NCBI GenBank assembly: GCA_015680685.1
Contig: MNCI01036314.1
Location: 43,538-100,532, forward strand
DNA from: Gnetum montanum
Lineage: Eukaryota; Streptophyta; Gnetopsida; Gnetales; Gnetaceae
Direction of reading: 5' to 3'
DNA: 56,995 bases
Positions 34,274-46,014 of the stretch are shown here, in pieces. The position numbers were made by a program, and so were the translations under genes. Below the pieces are notes generated by a model. The model had not been told where the DNA came from, searched no databases, and worked only from the letters and a program-made list of their open reading frames with translations. The first letter of the stretch is position 1. Every line of letters starts with the position of its first letter.

Positions 34274-36660
34274 TTTTTGGAGGTTAAGGTCCAAGTCACA
34301 AGCTATTGAAAGGGTACGGAGCTTGGATTGGACTGGAAGTATTGGAAGTTTTCCATACACCAACTCATAGGGAGATTAGCCTATGGAGAGTTTCCACATG
34401 GAGTGGTAGGCCCAGAGGACATCATTGAGTTTTGTGATCTAGTCTCTCCTATATTTCCTAATAGTTCTTATTAAAATCTTTGTAATCTTCTTGCTAGTTA
34501 CCTTTACTTGATCATTGGCTTGGGGGTGATAGGGTGTTGTTAATTTATGTTCAACCGCCAAGTGTTGCATGAGTTTTAAAAAAGTGGCACCTGTAAAATG
34601 AGTTCCATTGTCAGAAATCAATGCATGTGGAATCCCAAACCTATTTACAACATTTTGTTATATAGATCGAGCAGTAATGGATGACATATAGTCAATAATG
34701 GCTATTGCTTCTACCCATTTGATGCAGTAAATGTCCCTTCATTGTACATGGGTGTGATGGGACCCATGAAGTTAATGTCCCATATGTCAAAGGGCTCTAA
34801 TGGTTGAATTCACTATTGAAAATCCTCCATTCAAGTAATCATTCCATCATCTCATTGAAAATGCTCACAAGATCGAACAAATTGGTGGATACCCCTAAAG
34901 ATTGTAGGCTAATAGTATCCTGCCATTAGGGTTTTTATGGACATGCATCTCTCACCATAGTGGCCTTCACAAGGGCCTTCATGAGCATCCTAGAGAATGC
35001 ACAATTGGTCTACATTAAGGACATACTAGTGAACGAGGCCATTAGTGCACACCTTGTAAAGGTGTTCATTGATTTCTATGAAGTACTTAGCTTAATGAAG
35101 AAACTTTTGTTTCTTTCTAAAGTCTAGATGTTCTAACATCTCTTGAGTGAGAACATAAGTAAGGATGTCATCATACCATTTTGATTTAGTGGACACTTGG
35201 TCATTTATTGCCCTTGTAAAGAGGAGTTCATCTGGAAATTGATCAAAGAGTAGGCTCTCCTCCTTCTTGTTATCCCATCTTAATTGAGAGAGATGGTCAA
35301 TGATCATATTCTTAGTTCCTTTTTAATCTACCATTATGTAATTGAATTCTTGCAAGATCACAAGCCATTGTATGATATAGGGACTCACTGTTGGCTTATT
35401 CATTAGGAAGTAGATGGCACTATGATCTATGTGCACAATGGATGTAATATGGACATTTCTTATCATTCAATTGCATAAGCATGGCTCCCAAGACATAATC
35501 AGATGCATTAATCATGATATGAAATGGTCTAGAACAATCTAGTGCCTGTAGAATTAGAGTTTCTATGAGTTTTTCCTTTAGCTATTGGAATGCATGTTCA
35601 CACTCCTTAGTCTAAATGAATGAAGCATATTTCTATGTAAGCTTGACTAATGGCTTTACAATCTTAGAGAAATTCTCTATAAACCAGCAGTCCAAGGAAT
35701 GATTGGACATCTTTAAATGTCTCTGGTTGACGTGTGATTCCTTGGATGACCCTTATTTTTTAGGTCTACCTCAATCCCTACTTGAGTAATTCTGTGCCCT
35801 ACTACTATGCCTTCTTGGACCATTAAATGGCTTTTCTGCCAGTTGAGCCTAAGGTTTTCTTTTACACATCTTTTTAGTATTGGCTTAAAGTGATCCAGGG
35901 CTTGCTCAAATGTAGCCCCATAAGTAGAGAAGTCATCCATAAAGACTTCTACCCCACTACCAATCTGCTATTGAAAAATACTAAGGAGTAGCTATTGGAA
36001 TGTTGTAGGGGCATTGCATAGACCAAATGACATATTGCAATATGAAAAAGTTCTCCAAGGACCTGTGAATGTTATTTTGGCTTGATTTTCTAGTGCAATA
36101 TGGATTTGGTTTTAGCCACTATAACCATCCTATTTTGTGGCTACTACATACAGGCACCTTTAGATATTAGTTTCATGCGCACACTGATTGCATGCTTTGA
36201 TAAATGTACTTTTAATGGACCAAATTATTTGCATGTAATTGCACTCGTTATCATTGTACACGATGCATTGAACTTGCTTATTCTCAAGCCATCCAAATTC
36301 ATTTTTCTTGGAGATTTCCAAGGAGAGTCCTTGATGCCCATTTGTGCATCAATAGTGCTTAACCATGCATGTTCCATAATGATGGGAAAGTCACCTTTGT
36401 AGTTTTATACCTTGATCACTAGAAGATCGGTAGGATAGGACCACCCACAAACTATGGTCACAATGTCCTCCACTAACCCCAAAGGGATAGTGATTGACTA
36501 GTTTGTCAATTACAAATAGATATTACTCTTCTTGAGAGGTAGTAGATTCTAGGCCTTGTACATGTTATAGGAGATGAGATTGACACCAAAACCAGAATCA
36601 AGAAGAGCTTTGCATGGCTCCTATCCAACAATTTGTAAGTAAATAAGAGGACTTCCTGGG
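34274..36660 (-). pseudogene. Athila-like pol (protease, RT, RNase H, integrase)
   Basis: In element order on the minus strand: protease ALLDSGFGVNLISY (about 36.6 kb, active-site Asp-Ser-Gly present); RT with NMSFGLCNAPTTFQ and VFMDDFSTYGATFEQALDHF (about 35.95 kb); RNase H with INASDYVLGAMLMQL in another frame (about 35.5 kb); integrase core with ALISDNGTHFTGATFLKLM and LTTPYHPQANDQVKV (34439-34621) and then SPYELVYGK-type text (about 34.36 kb). The FMDDFS form and the SDxGxHF core fit Athila. Stops and shifts are scattered throughout. It stops at the junction with the Tat-like element. Confidence 0.8.
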
Positions 36661-36859
36661 TCAAATATTTTCATGGGAAGGTTACAGGCCTTAATACAAT
36701 CTGAGACAACATGAATTAACTCATAAATGTATTTGATGTTAAGGATGAGGATGTTGGAGATATAGGGTGACTAGTCACATTAGGTTGTGAGGGTTTGAAA
36801 AATAGTCATTTCTTGGATTGATTATGTGAACCACTGGGTTGGAAGGGTTGTTGTAAATT

Positions 36860-39084
36860 TACAGCCCTTGTAGTGTTTCGTTGTTGCAGCTATGGGGGAA
36901 TTTTGCCTTGCATGGATGGAGCAGGAGGTAACTGGGTAAAGGGTGGCGAGATGTGCACAAAAAAATGTAGATGGTGGTGGATGCTCCCCTCAAGTAGATG
37001 GTGAATGAGTTTGATGGTACTCTAGAGGATAATAGTAATGTTGAAATGAGGCATGGTTTATAGAGATTCATGGAGAAATAAGTTGTTGAACATAGTACCC
37101 ATATGGATCCAGTCACCTATAAGGGTACTGCTATCTAAGTAGTGACATTCCCCATGATTGTGGTTGTTGTCACTACTGGTATTACTCATACAGTTGTGGT
37201 GAAGCTCCAATTGGATTGCAAGCTTGTTGTTTCTAGTGGAACTACATTGGATTGCCTTTAGGAAAAGGTAACTATCTAGGTGCTTGCCTTTGTGTTAGTC
37301 AATGGTTTAGCATGTACATCCTAAAATCTTCTAAGTGTGACACCATAGGCTAACATCCTTTAGGATGGTCATACTGAAAAATGTCATACCTAGCATCATT
37401 ATCATAATCTGTCTCCATAACTTCTTCTACTCTAGTAGCTTTTCCCTTATCCCTTTGGTAGGCATGTTTAGCTTCTTTCTACCTCTTGTGGTTGTCATCA
37501 TTATTTTGCTCCTTGAATTCTTCAATAATTTTCATAGCAGTTTGGAATTTTTGCTGAAATATTGAAAACAGATTTTTGGATGGATAAGGTTTTCCTGTTT
37601 ACCACCTCATCGAGTGGTGACTCCTTGTCATAGAATCAGATCTCCCTTTTCTTGATGGAAGGGTCCCTATTATATTCTTTTACACTTTTCCCTTTTTTTA
37701 AATCACCTTCTTCTTTTTCTACCTACTCTATCAACCTTTGTATCTAATGGGCTCTTAGTTTAGATAGTCTCCCTTTGGCGTAAACCCCAAGAGTTCTAGT
37801 TTCTACTCAAAGCCCATCTATGTTGTGAAAAGGTTATTCCCTTTGAGAATAACCATGGCTAGGGCATCAATGTAAGAGAGAATAATATCTGCCCATAGCG
37901 CCATCCAAGGGTTCATGTGTTCCCTATTTCCAACTTTGGATTTTCCTTCTTGGATTAGACACTTTGGAATATGTCTGGTATTTGTCATTAAATAGTTCTA
38001 TCATGGTACTCCATCTGCGGATAGATTCCATCTCCAAGGACTAATACCAACTCTCCACCTCTTTGATGAGTGTCTTGGGGAATAACTTCAATTTCTAGTA
38101 GTCATTCTCTATGTTTTGTAAGGTGTAGGCATTGTGAAAGGCTTGTAAATGGGTTTGCAGATCAAAGTTATATCCCCCCTCAAATCTTGGAATATTGTTC
38201 ATGTCTAAACACTTGATCCAACTATCTTTCACATGTTTCGTTGAGATCTTGATTGCCTCTAAAATGTTAAGCATGCTTTGAGTTTCCAGTAAAGTCTCAT
38301 CATCATCATTAATTCATTGTCACTGATGATGTCCTCTATTACCCCTTTGATTATTGTAGGCATTGCGATTAGTAGTATTGTCCTACTACTCATCTCCATC
38401 ATGATTGTTCCTTCTGTAGCATTTTTCAAAACTAGAAAAAGAGGAAGAGGAAGATGCAAATGAAGAAGGCAAAGGGGAAGGAGGAAAGCCACCACCATGG
38501 TATTTGCCAACTCCCCTTTGGTGGTCATGATCACGTTCGTCAGGTTTCTTATCATCTTGATGTTTGTCCAAGCCTCTGCCTTGACTACCAACTTTACCTA
38601 AACCTGGTTTGTTGATAGTGAAATGTAGTTTCAGTTTCACACCCCCATCACCACTAACAAGGGGTGGAAAATTTTCATGTTGCAAGCCCCCAAAGAGAGG
38701 GTCCTCATTGTCATTTTGATTCAGTAGGAATAAGAGATTGGTGACCCATTTTCCCTTCACAAACTCATGTTGCTTCTATTGGTGTCTATGTCTCCTATGT
38801 TGTGTTTTAGTGAGACAATAGTCCTAGTTGTTGTAATCATGAACAATGTACTCCTTTTGAAGATCATGGATGCCTAACTTCTTAAGAGTTTGAAATAGCA
38901 TCATAGGAATAGATCGAGTTACAGGCATTTCAATGTTGACTTTCATGTCACACCATTGCAATTGTTCATCCTAATGTAGGATGAAGGTAAAATTAGACAT
39001 ATACTGATCTAGATGAGTATATACCACCTTGCAATCTTGTGGGATCAATGGTTTAACATTGTCACGCTTGAGAGAAGAAGACAT
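36860..39084 (-). pseudogene. Athila-like gag
   Basis: Starts MSSSLKRDNVKPLIPQD at 39084. A Gly/Ser/His-rich linker is open at 38386-38760. The gag core reads FDLQTHLQAFHNAYT, LKLFPKTLIKEVESWY, RRWSTMIELFNDKYQTY (about 38.0-38.2 kb), and a decayed zinc knuckle DIFQYDHPKGC lies at about 37.35 kb. The same blocks occur in the forward gag at 48.5-49.4 kb (DPHQHLQAFYDAYTW, LKLFPMTLVGQEKVWYRSL, CNICLYNHPKGQC), so both belong to one family. At two sites a TAG here faces Gln in the forward copy. Confidence 0.75.
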
Positions 39085-39219
39085 TTTGAAAACAAATAGA
39101 ATATCCATGTGTTTATATATAATTATATAAGAGTGATGTTGACCTTGGGGTTCATCCAATGATGTTAATGATGTTTACTAATCCTAGATAGTGCACGTTT
39201 CAAACAAAAAGAAGTTCTT

Positions 39220-39232
39220 GGCAATGGTGCCA
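39220..39232 (-). promoter_or_regulatory. Primer binding site
   Basis: The minus strand reads TGGCACCATTGCC, one base after the LTR end. It differs at two positions from TGGCGCCGTTGCC, the common primer site of Athila/Tat elements (usually assigned to tRNA-Asp). Confidence 0.75.
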
Positions 39233-39233
39233 T

Positions 39234-40085
39234 TGGTGAGATATGAAGGTACCCCTATGCCCAACCATATGAGTCACAAAGTGTTCACAGACAATTTGGT
39301 TGGATTTTGTGGATTGTATAGTTTTCTAATGGACGAGTTCTCTAGGAAGTGAACTAGGTGTTAAGAACGTTCATTGTCTTCCCAACTACACTTGTGAAGC
39401 TTAAGGGTATGGTTTAAGTGTAATTGAGGTACACGATTTTTATCATTTTGTATTTTATGGTTTTGGTACTTGAAATAAATAGGATAAGGAATAAAGTAAT
39501 TTAATGTCTACTTTAATCTAATTGACCAACTATTGTGTACCTAGTCCTAACATAAGTATTTGGTCCCACTTACCATACACATCTTGAACACCTATAATGT
39601 TGCTAAGTTACCAAGCATTAAGTGTTGCTAGGATTACCAAACTTGCATGCACATGCTTGAAGTAGTCATATTTATGTGTTTACTTAATCGCTATTTAGCT
39701 TATCTTGCTTAATTACTTAATTATTTTAATTACTAAGGAACATTGAATAAATGATCAAAAGCATTAAATGCATGAATAAAATATTTAAGCTATCTAGAAT
39801 GTTGCAAGGTTTATCAAGAAGCTTGTCTTTATTGCTACACACACTACCATGCTTAGGTACAACAATGCTCAAATAAAAATCCATACACTTAATGACTTCT
39901 GTCCTGGGCACTCAGGAAAATATTCTAATTTCCAAATGGAAGAACTATAAGAGCTTTGCTACAACTATGAAAAATTGATGGCTAAAAACAATAGGTTAGC
40001 ATGTATTTCTAGGAAAAAATAGACCTTATGTCAACAAGGCCTAGTCAATGAGGCCTCATCAACATGATCAATTCATGACTCATCA
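39234..40085 (-). repeat. 5' LTR of the Athila-like element (852 bp)
   Basis: Co-linear with 23553-24458, including the AAATAAATAGGATAAGGAAT block and the minus-strand GCAATAAAGACAAGC poly(A)/R block. Many substitutions separate the two LTRs, so the insertion is old. It is about 54 bp shorter, mainly in the U3 tandem-repeat area. Confidence 0.85.
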
Positions 40086-42529
40086 ACAACCACTCAAATC
40101 AAGGTAATTTTTTTTTATTATATGTTCTATTTCAAATCTTACCCATATTTGATCTTTGACCTTTGCCTCCATCAAGAGTCTAGAGCTAATTTTAGGAGAT
40201 TACAGTTGCATGAAGGTTTAGAGTAGATGCTTAGGAAATCTCAATCACACAAGAGTTTTTATCATTAGCATTATTAATCAATGAGAAAAATTTATTATAA
40301 TGCTCTTCTTTTAGGGTTTTATGATATTTGGTTATGTGTAAATTTTATTTGATTTAGTTTACTTTATTTGGACATTGTTCGATAAAATGTTTTAGGGCAC
40401 TTCTCTACCAAATCTAATTTGTTAATGTATGTTTTTACAAGTTAAGACTATAATATTAATTTTATCATTGTTAGAATCTTATATCTTGAATCTTGCTTAG
40501 TTAGGATCCATTTTGATTCTACTTTTCCTTTGTGAAATTTTTGAAGTATAAATCTAGGGGTTTGTACCATAATTCAGGGTTATGATATCCATGAATACTT
40601 TGAATGATGCTACTGTGGAAGGCAAAGTTGCTCGACATGATGGCATGGATCCTAAGATACCTTTATTGATGAATTGTGACCTTGTTGTGAGGTCTTAACA
40701 TAGGCTACAATGAATTTTTGTATCATTTTCTTAAAGAGCATGAAAAAACAAACAACTTTTGTAACACAACCCCACCTCTATCGAATTTCAAAAATTAAGA
40801 AAATGACTAAAAACTTAACTTCGAGGTCTTTCTAGAGTGACTAAAAGTTGGGAGTAGTAACTAATTACCTTTTAAGCTTGTAAATGATTACAATGGATCT
40901 TGGACCTTTTCGAACATGATATTTAGCCATTTTATAAGATTTTAGGCTCATCAATGATTTGACATTGTATGACACTTTGGGCTCATAAACTATTTGACAA
41001 AATAGGAGACATAGTTTTGGGGTTTGAACACCCTCCCCAACTTCATGCCTCCCCACTTTGCACCACACCCCCTCCCCTAAGGCTTCTCAACATTTAGATA
41101 TTTTGGTATACAATTCATATGTTTTCCCATCACATTGAGATTTGATTTATTATATTTTTTTTATTTGATAACATCTTTTATTTGGGATTGGGTAGGTTGG
41201 TAATTTAGTTATTAGGTCAACTTTATTTGTTTGGTTTGGTGGAGCTAGTTTAAAGGGAGTTGGATGGTTGGTTTTAAAGGAATCTTACGTTGTACTATAA
41301 TCCTTTGTTGTCTATAGTAGTGAAGTCTATGTTGTATTAGCCTTTAAAGAACATTACATGGAGGGGTAATATAAGAGACTTCAGGCTCCTCACTTTGGTG
41401 TCTAATAAAAATCAAGGTGCTATTTTAGCTGACCTTGGTACTGAATTCAAGAAATCATTAATAAGTCGTATAGGCACATTTATTTTAGTTTTGGATTTGA
41501 ATGAAATTTGTTGATGAACAAAAGGTACACATCTCAACCTTAGCATTTTGGAAATTAAAAATGGATGCTAGCTTCCACAAAATGGAATTTTTTTTGGATA
41601 CCTTAGCCATTTGATATTATTTACTTGATGTTATTGCTTATTAATATTTGATGTTTGATTATTTGGTTATTTGGCACTAACTATATGGATGCAGCAATCT
41701 TGGTGCTCGGTTGTTTAGCTACTTGATGCTTGGTTTCAAAACCATGAAGGGAGTACTTGTAATTTATTTTCCCTACTAAATTTATGGACTAACTTCTCCC
41801 ATTATTTTATCTTTCAAGTGTTATAGGTGTTAGTTTGAGGAGTAGTTGGGGAAGCTAGACTTACATTAGCATTTAAATATATAATATTTTATTTAAGTTG
41901 GCTATGTGATGTAATTTATAAGGCTATAATATTTAGCAAGTGCTTGTACTTGGTGTGGGCTACTTTTCTTATTCTTTATTTAAGCTAGTAATGTATATTT
42001 TAAATTTATACTTTGATAATATTTTATATTGTTAGTAGTCTAATGCTTTAATTATATATTGAACATTTATTAGATTATTCTAGTGTTATAGTTTTATATG
42101 AATATTTTGTGTTTTGGCATGGGCATTAGGGGCTTCAAACTATTATTAGTGATTAAATAAGGTTTTGTATGCAAGATATTTTGAATGTTTAAATTCATAT
42201 TATTACAAGTTTTTTTACTACTTCTCATGTATTTTGTACCCCTTTGTGTTTGTCTTTGTTGATGTCTATTACTTCGCTTGGGAATTTCTATCGAAATCCT
42301 TCAAATTTTTATTATGTTTGGTTTCATTTCCTCTATAATAGCTTGTTAGTCTAACCCTAGGTTAGTGGACTATTACAAGGGTGTTCACTTAAAACTCTTA
42401 TTTCTATATTGTGTTTATCTTATTTAAAGGTTTCCAAGTTTATTAGAAATAACCATAGGTATTTGATTACATTTTAAGATATTGAAAATGTGAAAAAAAA
42501 ACTAAAATTAATTAAGCTCCAAACAAATA
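40086..42529. other. AT-rich spacer
   Basis: No gene is supported. A short C-rich stretch occurs at about 41025-41085 (CCCTCCCC, CCCCCTCCCC). The 67-codon reverse ORF at 40865-41068 has no recognised domain. Confidence 0.4.
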
Positions 42530-44680
42530 TACAAGCTATGATTTGAAATCTTTAGAATTTTTTGGAAGCTATGATTTGAAAGCTTTTGTTATTGCTTGCC
42601 TTCATAAATATGGTTTTCACATTAATTTTATTAAAATGGTGGAGACTCTTTTTGCTGACGCCAATGCCCTTGTGGCTACTAATGCTAGCTTAACTAATTG
42701 CTTCAAGCTTGAGTGCTTTGTTAAGCAAGGTTGTCCTCTTACTCCTTACCTCTTCATTCTTGCTGCGGACTTTTTGTGTCATGCTATTCATAAGGATAAG
42801 GAACAAAATTTGCTTCAAGGTATTTTCATTGATCATAATGTTCCTTCCTTATTGAATATGCATTTTGCTGATGACTCATTCTTTATGATAAAAAATGATG
42901 CTCTTATTGCTGATCATCTTTTTTATCACATCGATCAATATTGTAGACTCTCTGGCTCTCAGATTAATTGGTTCAAATCTTCTATCTTTTGCAACAAAGA
43001 GGTTCAAGCCTGGGCGTTGTCTAAGTCTTGGCAATTTTTAGGAAAGGATCAAGTTTTTAAGCTTCTTGGCATTCCCTTTTCTTTTGGCGGATCATCCAAA
43101 ACATTATGGGATGTCACTGTGAAGAAACTTGAACAAAAGCTTATTAAGTGGAAGGAAAAGAAGCTATCTATGGCTGGTAAATTTATTGTCTGCAAGCATA
43201 TTCTCCAAGCTACCCATGTGTATTACTCTTCTTGTTGGGCTCCTAGCATCTCTGCTTATCGTCGCATTGATCAACTAGTCAAACACTTTCTTTGGAACAG
43301 CAACCATACTAAGAAAGGATTTTGTCGGGTTGCTTGGAACGTCTGTACTTCTCATAAAGAGGACGGCGGTTTGGGCCTCATTAATTGCTACAAACAGGGC
43401 ATTGTGTTATGTGCCAAATGGATGGCCAAATGCTTATCTGGCTCTGAACCTTGGAAGCTTCTTTTCCTTAAACGCATACAGCTTGGGAAGCCCAAAGGTA
43501 GTAATTATTGGAATAATACTCATTTCCTTAACTGGATTCTTTTTCCCACTGGTATTACCATTTCTGGTTCTGTTGTCATCAAACACATTTGGAAGGCATG
43601 GTGTTATATCAGTCAGTTTTGGAACTTTAACACTATCACTATTTCTTCCTCTACACTTGATAAGCTTTCTCCTTGGTGGATTCCCATTCACAATGAACCT
43701 TGGGCCATTAAGCGTCCTCGTCTATGTAGCACTTGGGATAAGCTTGGCATCTCCTCCCTCTCCTCTCTTCACATTCATAATCGTTGGATTACTTGGACTG
43801 AATGTCACCTTATTTACGGTATTAATGCTGCTCAAAAGTCTACCTTTTGTACGATTTTGGATAGCTTGAACAAAAGTGTTGTTATTCAAGACTCCCTTGG
43901 TGGTTTTTTAGATCTTTCTTGGATTTCTGGTCATCAAGTTTTTCCCTATCATTCTAAGATTGTTTACTCTCTTATTAATTCCACTACTAATATTTGGCCT
44001 AGATTCAACCATCTTTGGCAAGTTAATCTTAATGTGCAGGTTTGGAAGCAACGTATTCAGACTATTTGGACTACTCCTACTTCTTCAAAGATTCAACATT
44101 TTCTGTGGTATCTGATTCACCAAGGTCTTCCTGTGGGTGTTCGGCGCTCTCATCTGGGGGTTCCTGACCCGCGATGTCCTATTTGTCACAGGGAAGATGC
44201 ATTTACTCACTGTTTTTTTTCTTGTCCCCTTGCTCATAGCTCTTGGATTTGGTGTGGCAGGTTTTTACAAGGTTTTCGACCAAGCTTGGATGAGGTTCTT
44301 TTTGGTGACACTTCGCATCTTCAAGGCTCTTTGATTTATATCTGGTGTCGCCTTCGTCCCCTTATTCTCCATGCTATCTGGAAATTTCGTTGTAACGTGA
44401 TTTTTCAATATGATTCTCCTACTAATATTCTCTCCTTGTCTATTCAAGGAGACATCGTTCAGCTAATGCTGCAGTTGAGCTCTTGAACTTTTTCTCTCCC
44501 ATTTTTCCTAATTTCTTGTAGCTTCTCCTCTTTTGAGGTGAGCTTTTCCCCTTTGGCTGTTAGTGTCTCCTTCTTTGAGACCTCTTCATCTTTTTTGACC
44601 CTCTCTTTTATCCCCTTTGTACTATTTTCTTATTTTTCTCTATCATAAAGCCCTCGTGAAGAGAAAAACTATCACTGATT
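42530..44680 (+). mobile_element. 5'-truncated LINE
   Basis: It starts abruptly inside the RT at AYD (the family's KAYD motif) near 42535 and runs to a C/T-rich 3' UTR that ends near ATAAAGCCCTCGTGAAGAGAAAAAC (about 44645-44670). Loss of the 5' end is typical of incomplete target-primed reverse transcription. A 15-bp repeat AGCTATGATTTGAAA at 42534 and 42567 marks the 5' edge. No long A tail is seen. Confidence 0.8.
42543..44486 (+). pseudogene. LINE ORF2 C-terminal fragment, uninterrupted 647 codons
   Basis: Open without stops from the RT to the end: FVKQGCPLTPYLFILAADFL (residues about 59-78), the catalytic MHFADDSFFM, QINWFKSS, a GIPFSFGG segment, KKGFCRVAWNVCTSHKEDGG (thumb/connection), and a C-terminal zf-RVT-like domain with CPICHREDAFTHCFFSCPLAHSSW. 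The first ATG is inside RT, so the protein lacks the endonuclease and RT fingers and could not mobilise alone. Preservation suggests this insertion is much younger than the other LINEs here. Confidence 0.85.
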
Positions 44681-44786
44681 AAATGACAGTGGTTTCAATG
44701 TGAAGGACTGGTTCAAAATGCTACCATGGATAATTTTTTATGTTTAAAGTATTCATAGAATACTGTCCAACCCTAACTCACGAGCC

Positions 44787-45325
44787 ATGTCTCATCACTC
44801 AACAGGCTTCAAGAACCCACAACCCGGTGAGTACTTGCAAAAACTTCTACCAGTCTCACAACAGTAGTATAAGTCAATGGCAGCCATTGGACATTTGTAA
44901 TCCAGCAGCACTAGCAGTTTTGTCCTCTGTTTTCCTTTTTTCTGCTCCTTTTGATGTTCTCTGGTGTTCCTTTATATCATTCTTAGTTTTAGCACCTTGG
45001 TTTTGTTCCTGTATTCTACAGGACCCTGTAGCAGGTTCTGCAATATATTTTGTAATAGAGAAATCTATACTCTATTTTATTTTACTCAATTGCAAATTCA
45101 GTGCATTCTTCTTCGGTGTTCGTTGTTGTGTTTTTGGTTCCAGTAAATTTCCGGTTTCTTTTTCTTCCCTATTCTCCAGTGGCTATTCTGTTTTATCAAC
45201 AATTCATTCCGATTCATATATCCCTTTGTTTTTTTCTTTTTAAAGTAATGCAGTAACCAACGGCGTATCAGGCATTATTAACGGTGTTACGGAGAAGTTG
45301 CAAACTATTGGCGGATTCATTGAAG
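44787..45325 (+). CDS. Putative 5' exons of an unrecognised gene (44787-44826 and 45254-45325)
   Basis: An ATG in good context (GAGCCATGTCT) opens MSHHSTGFKNPQP and runs into a strong donor, CCG|GTGAGTA, at 44826. After a 427-nt intron with a T-rich 3' end (TTTTTTTCTTTTTAAAG, then AATGCAG|) a 72-nt exon reads TNGVSGIINGVTEKLQTIGG plus FIE. It ends at an equally good donor, GAAG|GTAAGAA (45325). Both exons end in phase 1 and join in frame. No third exon was identified before the tRNA. I do not recognise the protein. It could be a 5' gene fragment left after rearrangement, or chance. Confidence 0.35.
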
Positions 45326-45809
45326 GTAAGAACCTAGAAGCTTGAAAAATCTTGATGTAGGATATTTAATGTCAGAGAGATTGTGAACTGGCCTTGGAAG
45401 ACAAATCCATCATCAAACCTAATGTCTGATGAAGACTGGATTAAAATGGACATTAAGACTATTTTGTCTTCCAGTGTTATGTGTCTTCCAGTGTTATGCT
45501 AAAGTTGTAATGGTCCATGAATTATGGGATATGCTCAAGTAGAGGTATCTTCAGATAAAGTAAGACTCTTTTTTCTTGACAAATTCATTTGGATAACATG
45601 AATAACATGAATAATTTATTTACTCAGATTCCTGGCAAGTTACTTAAAATTTTAAGGATTATTACTATTCTTTATTCCTGTACATGATCCTGGTAGGCAC
45701 AATAATCCTTATCTTATCGGCCGGCGAGCCAGGTATGATATTCTAAGGGATTTCCGTATCAGGGGTTTGTTTTCAGTGCAAAGCAGTCGCTTGCTAGCTG
45801 TAAAATGTA
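45326..45809. other. Spacer with a 17-bp tandem duplication
   Basis: TGTCTTCCAGTGTTATG occurs twice in tandem (45465-45481 and 45482-45498); each copy carries a possible splice acceptor TTCCAG. If the upstream exons belong to a gene, this region may be its intron or a later exon. Confidence 0.4.
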
Positions 45810-45924
45810 CGATTTCCGCACATGCATATATTTAAAAATGGTATTTGGAAAATTTTCCAAATTCGCACGATTTCCGCACATGCATATATTTAAAAATGGT
45901 ATTTGGAAAATTTTCCAAATTCGC
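45810..45924. repeat. 58-bp tandem repeat, two copies, beside the tRNA 3' end
   Basis: CGATTTCCGCACATGCATAT and the following 38 bases occur at 45810-45867 and 45868-45924 (last base missing). Each unit contains the perfect 18-bp palindrome TTTGGAAAATTTTCCAAA. The second palindrome offers the first T4 run downstream of the tRNA gene on its own strand, so it may serve as the Pol III terminator. Confidence 0.85.
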
Positions 45925-45942
45925 CAGTTAAATTTTGTATTT

Positions 45943-45966
45943 GCGGTGAGCGTGGATCGAACACGC

Positions 45967-46009
<43 letters not shown>

Positions 46010-46014
46010 CCCGC
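45943..46014 (-). tRNA. tRNA-Phe-GAA: tRNA-Phe (GAA)
   Basis: On the minus strand the 72-nt gene runs from GCGGGGATAGCTCAGTTGGG to CACGCTCACCGC without an encoded CCA. D arm, anticodon arm CAGACTGAAGATCTG with anticodon GAA, and the T arm GCGTGTTCGATCCACGC all form. The internal A box (TAGCTCAGTTGG) and B box (GTTCGATCC) are intact. It matches the known plant nuclear tRNA-Phe, including the unpaired G5/A68 in the acceptor stem, and not the plastid form. It has no intron, so it looks functional. Confidence 0.95.

Larger units (their letters stand above)
23553..40085 (-). mobile_element. Full-length Athila-like Ty3/gypsy LTR retrotransposon (16.5 kb) with a nested element
   Basis: Two LTRs in the same orientation (23553-24458 and 39234-40085) bound an internal region. 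On the minus strand it runs: PBS, gag, protease, RT, RNase H, integrase, an extra 3' ORF, polypurine tract. The PBS TGGCACCATTGCC, one base from the 5' LTR, resembles TGGCGCCGTTGCC used by Athila/Tat elements, and the RT has the Athila-type FMDDFS box. A forward Tat-like element (about 28.8-34.3 kb) interrupts it. All ORFs are broken. Flanking five-base sequences (ATGCG left, ACAAC right) do not match, so no target-site duplication remains. Confidence 0.85.

Noticed and set aside
43330-43869. 179-codon hydrophobic ORF inside the LINE
   Set aside because: Shadow frame of the intact LINE ORF2 reading.
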